Below are positions 41,827 through 50,151 of a stretch of 59,074 nt of DNA, in pieces. How positions within the stretch are numbered: the first letter of the stretch is position 1; each line of letters begins with the position of its first letter. Where the stretch lies: NCBI GenBank assembly GCA_002701395.1, contig NZVC01000021.1, forward strand, positions 1 to 59,074. The letters are read 5' to 3'. The notes under the pieces were generated by a model, which worked only from the letters and a program-made list of their open reading frames with translations, searched no databases and was not told where the DNA came from. Position numbers and translations under genes: made by a program. The DNA comes from Maritimibacter sp. (GTDB lineage Bacteria; Pseudomonadota; Alphaproteobacteria; Rhodobacterales; Rhodobacteraceae).

Positions 41827-43118
41827 TCCGCGATGGCGCTTTCCATCTGCGCCTGACCCCACGCCACGGCGTCGGCGGCGGTCTCGTCCCCGATGATCGC
41901 GCGCTGCACGACCTGCGCAAGGATGTTCTGCGCCGCGATCGGGCCGATGGCATCCTGAACCTCGCCGGTGTTGAAGCCCGGCAGCATCCCATAGGCGGAT
42001 TGCTCGGTCATCAGGTCAAGGCAGGACTGGTACGGCGCCAGCGCCTCGGCGTTCTTCCACGCGTCGGTCGCGCCGTCCTCGGTCAGCGGCAGGAACAGGC
42101 CCGGCTCGGCCAGCAGGAACTCGGCATAGTTCTCGGGCTCCAGCACGAAGGACAGGAACGCCTCGGCCCCGGCGCGGCGCTCGGGATCGTCGGTCATGAT
42201 CATCGCCGCGTTCGAATAGTAGATCGAGGCGCGTTCCCCGCCATCCGCCACCGGAACCGGGGCGCAGCCCAGCATCTCGGACGGCTGGCCCGAGGCGCTT
42301 TCGAAGGTCGACAGGTATTGCCCTTTCTCGATCGCCATCGCCACCGCGCCCGCGTTCAGCGCGTCCTGCGGTTCGGCCCAAGTCCACGACCCGATGCCAG
42401 ACGGCGACAGGTCGGCCAGCTGCTTGTAGAACTCCAGCGTCGCGACGGTCTGCGGGTTGTCGAAGATCACGTTGCCGTCCGCGTCGAACAGCTCGGCATC
42501 GTTGTTGGTGGCCATGAAGCTGTAGAACACCTGATCGGTCGCAAGACTTTGCGAGGCCGGGATACCGATGCCATAGACGCCCTTGCCCGTCAGGGTTTCG
42601 GCCGCCGACAGCAGGTCTTCCCAGGTCGCGGGGGGCGTTTCGGGGTCAAGGCCCGCAGCCTCGAACATGTCCTTGCGGTACCACAGCACCTGCACCATGC
42701 CGTAAACCGGAACCGCCCAGACCTCGCCGTCGTCGGTATAGGGCAGCGCCGCCTGGTCGATGAAGCCATGCGCTTCGTCCAGCTCGGCCACGAACTCGGT
42801 CACCGGCAGCACCGCGCCGGTGTCACGTACGGTCACGGTGAAATCGGGAATGGTGAACTGGATGTCGGGCTGAATGCCAGCATCCACCGCGGGCGGCAGC
42901 ACCTGATAGATGTTGCCCCAGCCCTGCACCTGCTGGACCACTTCGTATTCGTCCTGGCTGGCGTTGAACGCGTCGATGACGACCTGAAACTGGTCGATCC
43001 GGGGCTGCACCTGCTCTTGGTGCCACATGGTGATCTGGGTCTGCGCCATCGCGCCGGATGCGGCGGTGGTGGCAAGCAGAACGGCGCAAAGACGCGCGGC
43101 TCTTTTCGAGCTGGTCAT
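41823..43118 (-). CDS. Carbohydrate ABC transporter substrate-binding protein
   Basis: A 431-residue periplasmic protein of solute-binding family 1 (MalE/UgpB-like). Its signal peptide of about 24 residues ends GAMAQ, followed by QITMWHQEQVQPRIDQFQ. It is the first gene of the three-gene minus-strand transporter operon. The start MTSSKRAARL at 43118 gives a proper signal peptide, with GGAG upstream. A TTAATCGTT motif lies 120 bp upstream in the region shared with the divergent ATPase gene. The family prefers sugars and glycosides; the neighbouring amidohydrolase and SIS protein suggest an amino or N-acyl sugar, which is inference. Confidence 0.9.
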   Translation of the reverse strand: MTSSKRAARLCAVLLATTAASGAMAQTQITMWHQEQVQPRIDQFQVVIDAFNASQDEYEVVQQVQGWGNIYQVLPPAVDAGIQPDIQFTIPDFTVTVRDTGAVLPVTEFVAELDEAHGFIDQAALPYTDDGEVWAVPVYGMVQVLWYRKDMFEAAGLDPETPPATWEDLLSAAETLTGKGVYGIGIPASQSLATDQVFYSFMATNNDAELFDADGNVIFDNPQTVATLEFYKQLADLSPSGIGSWTWAEPQDALNAGAVAMAIEKGQYLSTFESASGQPSEMLGCAPVPVADGGERASIYYSNAAMIMTDDPERRAGAEAFLSFVLEPENYAEFLLAEPGLFLPLTEDGATDAWKNAEALAPYQSCLDLMTEQSAYGMLPGFNTGEVQDAIGPIAAQNILAQVVQRAIIGDETAADAVAWGQAQMESAIAE

Positions 43119-43237
43119 GGGGAAGAACTCCTCTGCCGGGATATGCATTTTCGTTGACAAGCGGACGGTCCGGCCGGTGGTCTGGCCGCCCCCGCTGCAT
43201 GACTCGGATCGTAGGAAGCAGGATTTCAAAACGCAAG

Positions 43238-43251
43238 TTTAATCGTTTGAC
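43238..43251. promoter_or_regulatory. TTAATCGTT-type motif, copy 2
   Basis: TTTAATCGTTTGAC in the AT-rich centre of the divergent region between binding-protein and ATPase genes. Thirteen of 14 bases match copy 1. The position suits an operator controlling both directions, with the LacI-type regulator at 46078 as the likeliest binder. Confidence 0.5.
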
Positions 43252-43373
43252 TAACTGAAAACGGGCGGGTTACGGTATTGCTCAAGCAAGATCGCCGACG
43301 TCCGCGCCACCGTTTGGAGGCACGGGAAAAAGACGATCCCGACCGCCGCATTCAGAACGACAGGGCAGCGCAC

Positions 43374-44474
43374 ATGGCGAAAGTCACACTCGACGGAGTG
43401 GTCAAATCCTACGGAAACGGCATGACCGCCGTGCACGGCATCGACCTTGCCGTCGAGGACCGCGAATTCGTCGTTCTGGTCGGCCCGTCGGGCTGCGGCA
43501 AGTCGACGACGCTGCGGATGATCGCGGGGCTGGAAGACATCACCGGCGGCACGATCCGCATCGGCGACCGGGTGGTGAACGACCTGCCCGCCCGGCAGCG
43601 CGACATCTCGATGGTGTTCCAGAACTACGCGCTGTACCCGCACCTGACGGTATTCGACAACATGGCCTTCGGGCTGTCGCTGGGAAAGACCCCCAAGTCC
43701 GAGATCGAAACCCGCGTCCGCGCGGCGGCAGACACGCTGGGCATCGGCGCCTTGCTGGAACGCAAGCCAAAGGCGCTGTCGGGCGGCCAGCGCCAGCGCG
43801 TCGCGATGGGGCGCGCCATCGTGCGCCACCCCTCGGCCTTCCTGTTCGACGAACCGCTGTCGAACCTCGACGCGGAACTGCGCACCCAGATGCGAAGCGA
43901 GATCAAGCGCGTGCACCAGCGCGTTGATACAACGACGATTTACGTCACCCACGATCAGGTCGAGGCGATGACGCTGGCCGACCGGGTTGTCGTGATGCGT
44001 GGCGGGCGGATCGAACAGGTGGCGCCGCCGCAGGAATTGTACGCCAAGCCCGCCAGCCGCTTTGTCGCCGGGTTCATCGGCAGCCCCGGCATGAACTTCC
44101 TTCCGGCGACCGTCACGACCGATCCCGTTGCGCTGACCTTCGAAGACGGCACGCGCATGGTGCTTCCCGGGGATCAGGCCGGTCGCCTTGCCGCCTTCGC
44201 GGGCCGCACCGTCACCTTCGGCATCCGCCCCGAGCACCTGATGCCGCCGGACGGCGTGATCCGCGGACCCGAGGCCTCGATCGACGCGCGTGTCACGCTG
44301 GTCGAGCCGTTGGGCGGAGAGGTCATCCTGCACCTTGAAGTCGCGGGGACCGAACTGGTGTCCCGCGCCGCCGTCGATACGTGGCCCTCACCCGGGGACA
44401 TCGTGCGGATGCGCGTCGCGCTGGACCGGCTTTGCCTGTTCGATCCCGAAACCGGCGCCGCCCTGCCGCTGTAA
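43374..44474 (+). CDS. Carbohydrate ABC transporter ATPase (MalK/UgpC type)
   Basis: A 366-residue ATPase that energises the CUT1 permeases encoded divergently. Motifs in order: Walker A GPSGCGKST, Q-loop VFQNYALYPHL, signature LSGGQRQRVAMGRAI, Walker B AFLFDEPLSNLDA, His switch YVTHDQVEAM, and a C-terminal TOBE/OB region (about 240-366). The ATG at 43374 (MAKVTLDGV) is the normal family start; upstream codons in frame do not resemble the family. The gene is followed after 15 bp by the amidohydrolase, so the ATPase is expressed with a catabolic enzyme. Confidence 0.93.
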   Translation: MAKVTLDGVVKSYGNGMTAVHGIDLAVEDREFVVLVGPSGCGKSTTLRMIAGLEDITGGTIRIGDRVVNDLPARQRDISMVFQNYALYPHLTVFDNMAFGLSLGKTPKSEIETRVRAAADTLGIGALLERKPKALSGGQRQRVAMGRAIVRHPSAFLFDEPLSNLDAELRTQMRSEIKRVHQRVDTTTIYVTHDQVEAMTLADRVVVMRGGRIEQVAPPQELYAKPASRFVAGFIGSPGMNFLPATVTTDPVALTFEDGTRMVLPGDQAGRLAAFAGRTVTFGIRPEHLMPPDGVIRGPEASIDARVTLVEPLGGEVILHLEVAGTELVSRAAVDTWPSPGDIVRMRVALDRLCLFDPETGAALPL

Positions 44475-44489
44475 AGACCCGAGACCCAC

Positions 44490-45938
44490 ATGACATCCGA
44501 ACAGACCCTTCGCTTCGACACCATCATTGCAGGGGGCACGGTCATCGACGGCACCGGTGCGCCGGGCGTCCGCGCCGACGTCGGCCTGATCGACGACCGC
44601 ATCGCCGCTGTGGGCGCGCTGGACGGCGCACAGGCCGGCAAACGCATCGATGCCACCGGGCTGACCGTGGCGCCCGGCTTCATCGACTGCCACACCCACG
44701 ACGACGGCTACCTGCTGACATCACCGGATATGTCCGCGAAGGTCAGTCAGGGCGTGACCTCTGTCGTGATCGGCAATTGCGGCATCTCGCTGGCGCCGAC
44801 CTTCGGACGCCCGCCCGCCCCGCCGATGAACCTGCTGGGCGCTGATGAACTGTTCCGTTTCATAAGCTTCAAGGGTTTTCTTGATGCGTTGGACGAAGCG
44901 CCTGCGGCGGTGAACGCCTTGCCGCTGGTGGGCCTGACCACGCTGCGCCGCTCGATCATGGAAGACCTTGAAAAGGCCGCCACACTCGACGAGATCGAGG
45001 CGATGCGGCAGTTGTTCGAGGACTCGCTGGACGCCGGTGTTCTCGGGTTCTCGACCGGGCTGTTCTACCCCAACGCCGCCGCCTCGACCCCGAAAGAGGT
45101 GATCGGCGTCGCCGAGCCCGCCAAGGGCCTGGACCTTGTGTATGCCACGCACCTGCGCAACGAGGCCGACTTCATCATGCCCGCGCTAGAGGAAGCCTTC
45201 GGCATCGCCCGCCAGCTTCGGTCGCGGCTGGTCCTGTCGCACCACAAGCTGATCGGGGTGCAGAACCACGGGCGCGCCACCGAAACGCTGGGCCGGGTAC
45301 ATCGCCAGCGGCTGACGCAGGACATCGCGCTGGATCTTTACCCCTACACCGCCGGATCGTCGGTGCTGAACCTCAAGACCGTCGAAGACACCGAACGTGT
45401 CGTGATCAGCTGGTCCGACCCCCACCCCGAGATGGCGGGCCGCGATCTGGAAGAGGTCTGCGCCGAGTGGAACCTGCCGCTGGCCGAGACCATCGACAGG
45501 CTGTCGCCCGCAGGCGGCATCCTGTTCATGATGGCCGAGAAGGACGTGCAAGAGATCCTGCGCTACGAAGCGACGATGATCGGTTCGGACGGGCTGCCGA
45601 ACGACAAGTTTCCGCATCCCCGCCTGTGGGGCACCTTCCCCCGCATCCTTGGCCACTACAGCCGCGACCTTGGCCTGATCGACCTGCCCGAAGCGGTGCA
45701 CCGGATGACCGGCCTGACCGCGCAGGTGTTCGGGCTGACCGACCGGGGCCGCATCGCGCCGGGCTGCAAGGCCGACCTGACGCTGTTCGACGCCCGCACC
45801 ATCCGCGACCGCGCCGACTGGGCCGCGCCGACGGAACCGGCCGAAGGCATCGCGCACGTACTGGTCAACGGCACGACGGTCTGGACCGACGGCCAGTCCA
45901 CCGGCGCCCGCCCCGGTCAGGCGGTTCGACGGGCCTGA
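44490..45938 (+). CDS. N-acyl-D-amino-acid deacylase-like amidohydrolase
   Basis: A 482-residue enzyme of the amidohydrolase superfamily (D-aminoacylase/YtcJ-like branch). Visible features are the N-terminal beta-sandwich with a VIDGTG motif, the metal motif DCHTHDD near residue 68, ATHLRNEADF and LSHHKLIG with His ligands, the catalytic-Asp region MIGSDGLPNDKFPHPRLWGTF, and a C-terminal GCKADLTLFD. Characterised relatives remove acyl groups from N-acyl-D-amino acids; some act on other amides or lactams. It lies directly behind the transporter ATPase, so it probably acts on the imported compound. Confidence 0.88.
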   Translation: MTSEQTLRFDTIIAGGTVIDGTGAPGVRADVGLIDDRIAAVGALDGAQAGKRIDATGLTVAPGFIDCHTHDDGYLLTSPDMSAKVSQGVTSVVIGNCGISLAPTFGRPPAPPMNLLGADELFRFISFKGFLDALDEAPAAVNALPLVGLTTLRRSIMEDLEKAATLDEIEAMRQLFEDSLDAGVLGFSTGLFYPNAAASTPKEVIGVAEPAKGLDLVYATHLRNEADFIMPALEEAFGIARQLRSRLVLSHHKLIGVQNHGRATETLGRVHRQRLTQDIALDLYPYTAGSSVLNLKTVEDTERVVISWSDPHPEMAGRDLEEVCAEWNLPLAETIDRLSPAGGILFMMAEKDVQEILRYEATMIGSDGLPNDKFPHPRLWGTFPRILGHYSRDLGLIDLPEAVHRMTGLTAQVFGLTDRGRIAPGCKADLTLFDARTIRDRADWAAPTEPAEGIAHVLVNGTTVWTDGQSTGARPGQAVRRA

Positions 45939-45973
45939 ACCACGCCGGATCGCGGGGTTTCGCCGCACCCCGA

Positions 45974-46003
45974 ATTGGCGCTATGGGCCAATCCGGTATT
46001 GGC
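45974..46003. promoter_or_regulatory. ATTGGC repeat cluster before the LacI gene
   Basis: ATTGGC (45974-45979), GCCAAT (45987-45992) and ATTGGC (45998-46003) occur within 30 bp, the first two forming an inverted repeat with a 7-base loop. It lies 75-104 bp upstream of the LacI start codon and could be a hairpin or binding site; no TTAATCGTT motif is seen here. Confidence 0.3.
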
Positions 46004-46077
46004 GGTCCGTCCGGGCCCGCTTAGCATTCCGCGGCGGCATCCGTGATCACGGGCCGGGCGGCAGAAAGGACGGCACG

Positions 46078-47082
46078 ATGCGACGGATGACGATGGCAGA
46101 CCTTGCGCGGCTGGCCGGCGTCTCGGCGGCGTCGGTGTCGCTGGCCCTGCGCGGCAGCGAGAAGATCTCGCCCGCGACCCGCAAGCGGATCGCCGAACTC
46201 GCCGCCGAACATGGCTATGTCTACAACCGCGCGGCGGCGCACCTGCGCATGTCGCGGTCCACGATGATCGGGATGTGCCTGCACACCATTGTCAATCCGA
46301 CCGTCTCGGCGATCCTGACCAGCGCCCAGCGCGTGCTGGCGGACGAGAACTGGTCGATGATGATCGGCGACTCCGAAGACGACGTGGACCGGCAGCAAAG
46401 CTTCCTTGCCAGCGCGATCGAGACAAACATCGCGGGCCTTGTCCTAAGCCCCGCCGCAGGCACCACCGAAGCGCATCTGCGCATGGTGCAGGAACGCGTG
46501 CCGCTTGTGCTGGCGTCGCGGTCGGTCGTTGACGCCGACATCGACACGGTGCGCATCGACTTCCCCGCCGGTGTCCGGCTGGCAATGGCGCATCTGGCCG
46601 AGCTGGGACATCGCCGCATCGGCTGGATCGGCCGCAGCGCAGAAACCGGCACCCGCCCCGAAGGGCATGTCCACTACGTTCGGATCATGGCCGAGCTTGG
46701 CGTCACCCCGCCGCCGGAATGGACCGAGTTCTGCCACCCCGACCGCGAAAGCGGCTATCTCGCCATGAAGAGGATGCTGGCGGCGGTGCCGGACCTAACG
46801 GCTGTTTTGTGCTTCTCGGACCTGTTGGCCATCGGCGCCCAGCGCGCCGCGCACGAGGCGGGGCGCATCCCCGGGCGGGATCTGTCCATCATGGGCTTCG
46901 ACGACATCGACGAGGCGCGCTTTGCCACCCCGCCGCTGACCACCGTTCACATCGACTATGACGCATTGGGCGAAACCGCCGTGCGCCTGCTGCTTGCCCG
47001 GATCGAAGAACCGGACGCGCCACGGCAGGTGGTCGAGATGGCGCCAAGGCTGCTGGTCCGCGACAGCACCGCCCCCGCTTAA
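46078..47082 (+). CDS. LacI-family regulator of the carbohydrate cassette
   Basis: A 334-residue LacI/GalR-type regulator. The helix-turn-helix is MADLARLAGVSAASVSLALRGSEKISPATRKRIAELA (residues 6-42), followed by a GalR-like sensor domain with VLCFSDLLAIGAQRAA and IMGFDDIDEARFATPPLTTVHID. It is encoded inside the cassette, behind the amidohydrolase. The TTAATCGTT sites before the transporter, kinase and threonine-synthase-like genes have an AA-TCG-TT core compatible with this family, so it is the best candidate to bind them. The inducer is unknown. Confidence 0.88.
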   Translation: MRRMTMADLARLAGVSAASVSLALRGSEKISPATRKRIAELAAEHGYVYNRAAAHLRMSRSTMIGMCLHTIVNPTVSAILTSAQRVLADENWSMMIGDSEDDVDRQQSFLASAIETNIAGLVLSPAAGTTEAHLRMVQERVPLVLASRSVVDADIDTVRIDFPAGVRLAMAHLAELGHRRIGWIGRSAETGTRPEGHVHYVRIMAELGVTPPPEWTEFCHPDRESGYLAMKRMLAAVPDLTAVLCFSDLLAIGAQRAAHEAGRIPGRDLSIMGFDDIDEARFATPPLTTVHIDYDALGETAVRLLLARIEEPDAPRQVVEMAPRLLVRDSTAPA

Positions 47083-47089
47083 TCTGCGC

Positions 47090-47821
47090 CTACAGGTGCG
47101 GGTTGCGGTCGCGGTAACGCGCGACCAGCTTCGCGTTGATCTCGTCCGCCCCCTCCATGTTGGCGCTGCGGTAGACCGGCACGTCCTCGCCCCGGTCGAC
47201 CAGCCGCTGCGCCACGTCCGCGAACAGCGCGTTCAGCAGCGTCGCGCCGATCACCGTCGACACCGGGCCCACATGCATCTCGCTGCCCTTCAGCGCGATG
47301 GCCGCGTCGCCTGCGGGGCCGCCGTTGTCCAGCACGATGTCCGCGATGTCCGCGATCCGCACCCGACCGCGCGCCGCGTGGGCCGAATAGGTCTGGGACG
47401 TCACCGCGACGACCACCGCACCGCGATCCTTGGCGATCTGCGCCGCCTCGACCGGCGCGGTGTTCACGCCCGAGTTCGACACGACGATCAGCATGTCGCG
47501 GTCCCCGACCCCGTAGCGATCGAGGATCGGCGCGACGATGCCCGACAGGCGTTCGTAGACCGTCCCGGCAACGGCGCCGTCCTGTACGGTGGTCGGCCCC
47601 GACAGGATCGGCACGGTGAAGGCCGGACCGCCGGCGCGGAAATGGGTTTCCTCGGCCATCGTGTGCGAATGGCCGGTGCCGAACACGAAGACCCTGCCGC
47701 CCCGGTCCAGCACGTCCAGCACCGCCTCGGTCGCGGCGGCCAGCGGCGCGGCGGCGCTGTCGCGCAGGTCCGTCAGGCGGGCAAGGATGTCGTCGAAATA
47801 ACGGGCGACGGTATCGGTCAT
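47090..47821 (-). CDS. UPF0309-type SIS-domain protein
   Basis: A 243-residue sugar isomerase (SIS) domain protein. VFGTGHSHTMAEETHFRAGG near residues 45-64 is diagnostic of UPF0309, and VVSNSGVNTAPVEAAQIAK near 113-131 is the phosphosugar-binding SIS motif. Family members often lie next to amino-sugar or phosphosugar genes, but no reaction is established. Its ATG overlaps the kinase stop codon (ATGA), so it is made together with the FGGY kinase and probably handles the kinase's phosphosugar product, as an isomerase or as a ligand-sensing protein. Confidence 0.85.
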   Translation of the reverse strand: MTDTVARYFDDILARLTDLRDSAAAPLAAATEAVLDVLDRGGRVFVFGTGHSHTMAEETHFRAGGPAFTVPILSGPTTVQDGAVAGTVYERLSGIVAPILDRYGVGDRDMLIVVSNSGVNTAPVEAAQIAKDRGAVVVAVTSQTYSAHAARGRVRIADIADIVLDNGGPAGDAAIALKGSEMHVGPVSTVIGATLLNALFADVAQRLVDRGEDVPVYRSANMEGADEINAKLVARYRDRNPHL

Positions 47822-49338
47822 GGAAGGGTCTCCTGATCTGCGGCGGCAAGCACGGCGTCGCGTCTTGCGGCATAAAGGGCATGGGCGGCGCGCCACGCCG
47901 GGGCGTCTGCGGCGCGCGGTACGACGCGGCGCGCCTGTGGCGGCGTCATCGCGGTGAAACTGTCGCTGTCGGGGTCGGTCATCGTCGCGGCCAGCATCGC
48001 CGCACCCAGCGCGCCGAATTCGCTGCCGTCGGGCACCGTCACGGTGCGGCCCAATGCGTCAGCGATCATCTGCACCCACGTCGCGCTGCGCGCACCGCCG
48101 CCAGCGATCAGCACCGGCGCATCCGCCTCCGACGGCGGCAGCAGGTCCACTAGGTCCAGGATTGCCAGCACGATGCCTTCGTGCACCGCCCGCAGGATCT
48201 CTGCCCGGCCATGCGCCGGGGTCAGGCCAAGGAGCGTGCCCCGTGCCCCCGCCGAGACCGTGGGCGCGATGATGCCGCTTTCGCTGAGATACGGCAGAAA
48301 GGTCACCCCATTCGCCCCCACCGGCACGTCACGCACCAGCGCCTCGGCCCGGGCATACCGCTTGGGGTCCAAGGGCCAGTCGGGGCAGAACAGGTCCAGC
48401 GCCCAGTCCTGCGCCAGCGTGCCCGCGACGTTCACCATCGCGCGGAACCACGCATCGCCCGGCAACGGGAACAGCAGCCCCAGCCCCGGCGGGGTAAAGA
48501 CAGGCCGGTCGGTGGCGACGCCCAACATGCAGGTGGTGCCAAGGATGATCGAGACGGTGCCGGGCGCGCACCCTCCCATCCCGGTCACTCCCGCCGGGAC
48601 GTCCCCCGCGCCGATGGCAACCGGGGTTCCGGCGACAAGCCCGGTGGCCTGCGCGGCCTCTGGCGTCACCTGTCCGGCGCGCGCCTCCGAGGGCCGGACC
48701 GGGCCCAGCAAGGACGCCTGCGCCTCTAGCCCGAACAGCGACAGCATCCGGGGGCTGAAGGCGCGCGCGTGGGTATCGCCCGGGGCGACGCTGGCCTCGG
48801 TCTCGTCCGCCGCGATCTCGCCGGTCAGACGGAACCGCAGGAAATCCTTGTAGCTGACCGCATGACGCGCGCGGGCCAGCGTGTCCGGCGCATGGTCCCG
48901 CATCCATGCCAGCAGCGGCAGCGTGCACCCCTGTTGAAGCGCACTGCCCGAACTGGCGAAGATCGTCGCAAGCATGTCGGGGTCGGCGGCTTCCATCGTC
49001 TCCAGCAGCGGCTGCGCGCGGGAGTCCTCCCAGTTGATGCCGGGGGCGACGGGTTCGCCGCCTTCGTCCAGCAACCACAGCCCCACCATCGCGCCGGTCA
49101 GTCCGACCCCCGCGACACGCGCGGGCGCGACGCCGGTCTCGGCCCACAGGTCCCGCAACACGCCGCACAGCGTCTGCCATGCAAGCCGGGGGTCAACCTC
49201 GACCCGGCGCGGCGCGGGCCGCGAGATCGGCATCTTGCGCGCCGCCTTGCCCACCAGCCTGCCCCGCGCATCGAACAGCGCCGCCTTCGTCACCGAGGAT
49301 CCGGCGTCGATACCAAGATACAGGGGGTGTTCGGTCAT
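47818..49338 (-). CDS. FGGY-family carbohydrate kinase
   Basis: A 506-residue kinase of the xylulokinase/gluconokinase-like FGGY family that phosphorylates a sugar or polyol with ATP. Visible motifs are the N-terminal phosphate-binding GIDAGSSVTKAALFD, the GVGLTGAMVGLWLLDEGGE segment, and the C-terminal ATPase motif IAGGGARSATWVQMIADAL. It is the first gene of a two-gene operon with the SIS protein and has a TTAATCGTT motif 16 bp upstream. Substrate specificity cannot be decided from sequence. Confidence 0.9.
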   Translation of the reverse strand: MTEHPLYLGIDAGSSVTKAALFDARGRLVGKAARKMPISRPAPRRVEVDPRLAWQTLCGVLRDLWAETGVAPARVAGVGLTGAMVGLWLLDEGGEPVAPGINWEDSRAQPLLETMEAADPDMLATIFASSGSALQQGCTLPLLAWMRDHAPDTLARARHAVSYKDFLRFRLTGEIAADETEASVAPGDTHARAFSPRMLSLFGLEAQASLLGPVRPSEARAGQVTPEAAQATGLVAGTPVAIGAGDVPAGVTGMGGCAPGTVSIILGTTCMLGVATDRPVFTPPGLGLLFPLPGDAWFRAMVNVAGTLAQDWALDLFCPDWPLDPKRYARAEALVRDVPVGANGVTFLPYLSESGIIAPTVSAGARGTLLGLTPAHGRAEILRAVHEGIVLAILDLVDLLPPSEADAPVLIAGGGARSATWVQMIADALGRTVTVPDGSEFGALGAAMLAATMTDPDSDSFTAMTPPQARRVVPRAADAPAWRAAHALYAARRDAVLAAADQETLP

Positions 49339-49353
49339 GGGATAAGCGCCGGG

Positions 49354-49366
49354 TTAATCGTTAAAC
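49354..49366. promoter_or_regulatory. TTAATCGTT-type motif, copy 3
   Basis: GTTAATCGTTAAAC begins 15 bp upstream of the FGGY kinase start codon and contains the palindrome TTAA-TCG-TTAA. It shares GTTAATCGTT with copy 1. Binding at this distance would block initiation. Confidence 0.5.
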
Positions 49367-49447
49367 TCACCGCTATCAGCCCCGCTTGCGACTTCCAAGC
49401 CCGTTCCCCGCGACGCGCTCAGCGTGCGGGCAGGACGCGAAACGGGA

Positions 49448-49735
49448 TCAGGGTGTCTTGATGTAATCCGCCGACACGTATCCCGTCACGTTGGGCGCGT
49501 CCGCAAGCGACACCCGGCACCACAACTGACTGACCTCTGTCACACAGTCCCGCTGGATCAGCGGCGTCCCGTCCGGCAGGCCAAGGATCACCCGATAGCC
49601 CAGCCCCGGCCCGCCGCGCAGCTTCAGCAGGTCGTCGTCCCCGACCCGGTGCACGGTCGCGCGGGTTCCCATCTCGGCGCCGCACGCCGACACGAAGGCA
49701 AGCGCGAAGACAGCAAGGGTGACAGTGCGTTTCAT
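49448..49735 (-). CDS. Small lipoprotein with bacterial SH3 domain
   Basis: A 95-residue predicted lipoprotein. The N-terminus MKRTVTLAVFALAFVSAC ends in a lipobox (VSAC), so the mature protein would begin at Cys18 and be lipid-anchored. The rest (about residues 25-95) is an SH3b-like fold: VGDDDLLKLRGGPGLGYRVILGLPDGTPL, WCRVS and GYVSADYI are typical. Such domains often bind cell-wall peptides. The start at 49735 was chosen because it yields the signal peptide. No operon partner is apparent. Confidence 0.8.
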   Translation of the reverse strand: MKRTVTLAVFALAFVSACGAEMGTRATVHRVGDDDLLKLRGGPGLGYRVILGLPDGTPLIQRDCVTEVSQLWCRVSLADAPNVTGYVSADYIKTP

Positions 49736-49872
49736 GATCGGGCCTCGTATGTTTCCGGCCCCACCATGCCGATGTTCGCAAGACCCGGCAACCGGGACCA
49801 AGCGGCAAGCGACACACGCGTGTCGCGAAGCATGGCCCCTGCGCTGGACGCGCCCCAAACGCGCCCACGGAC

Positions 49873-50010
49873 CTAACCGTCAACCGCCACCCGGAACCCG
49901 CAGTTGCCGGTCGAACTGTCGGGATCGGTCCGCGTGCGCGAATGGACGTGGTAGCGGTCGCAATAGCTGACGTGACACAGGTACGACCCGCCCGAACGGC
50001 CAGCGATATT
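49873..50010 (-). pseudogene. C-terminal remnant of a formylglycine-generating (SUMF1/FGE) enzyme
   Basis: The last 39 codons before a TAG at 49873-49875 read GGSYLCHVSYCDRYHV followed by TRTDPDSSTGNCGFRVAV. This is the diagnostic C-terminus of formylglycine-generating sulfatase-modifying enzymes, including both active-site cysteines (CHVSYC). Upstream the similarity stops within about 10-20 codons, and the sequence instead becomes the opposite-strand region before the Gfo/Idh gene. The N-terminal three quarters of the enzyme are therefore missing. No sulfatase gene is in the window. Confidence 0.7.
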
Positions 50011-50151
50011 TTCGCCCTGCCGCCCTTCCATATCCCGGCTCCGGCTGGTGTATTGGGCGACAGCCCGGACGTGCCCCACACCCTTGGCGCACGATCCGCA
50101 ACCGCCCCCGGCTGGCCGGGGCGCACGACTTACCGCAAGGAACACGACACC

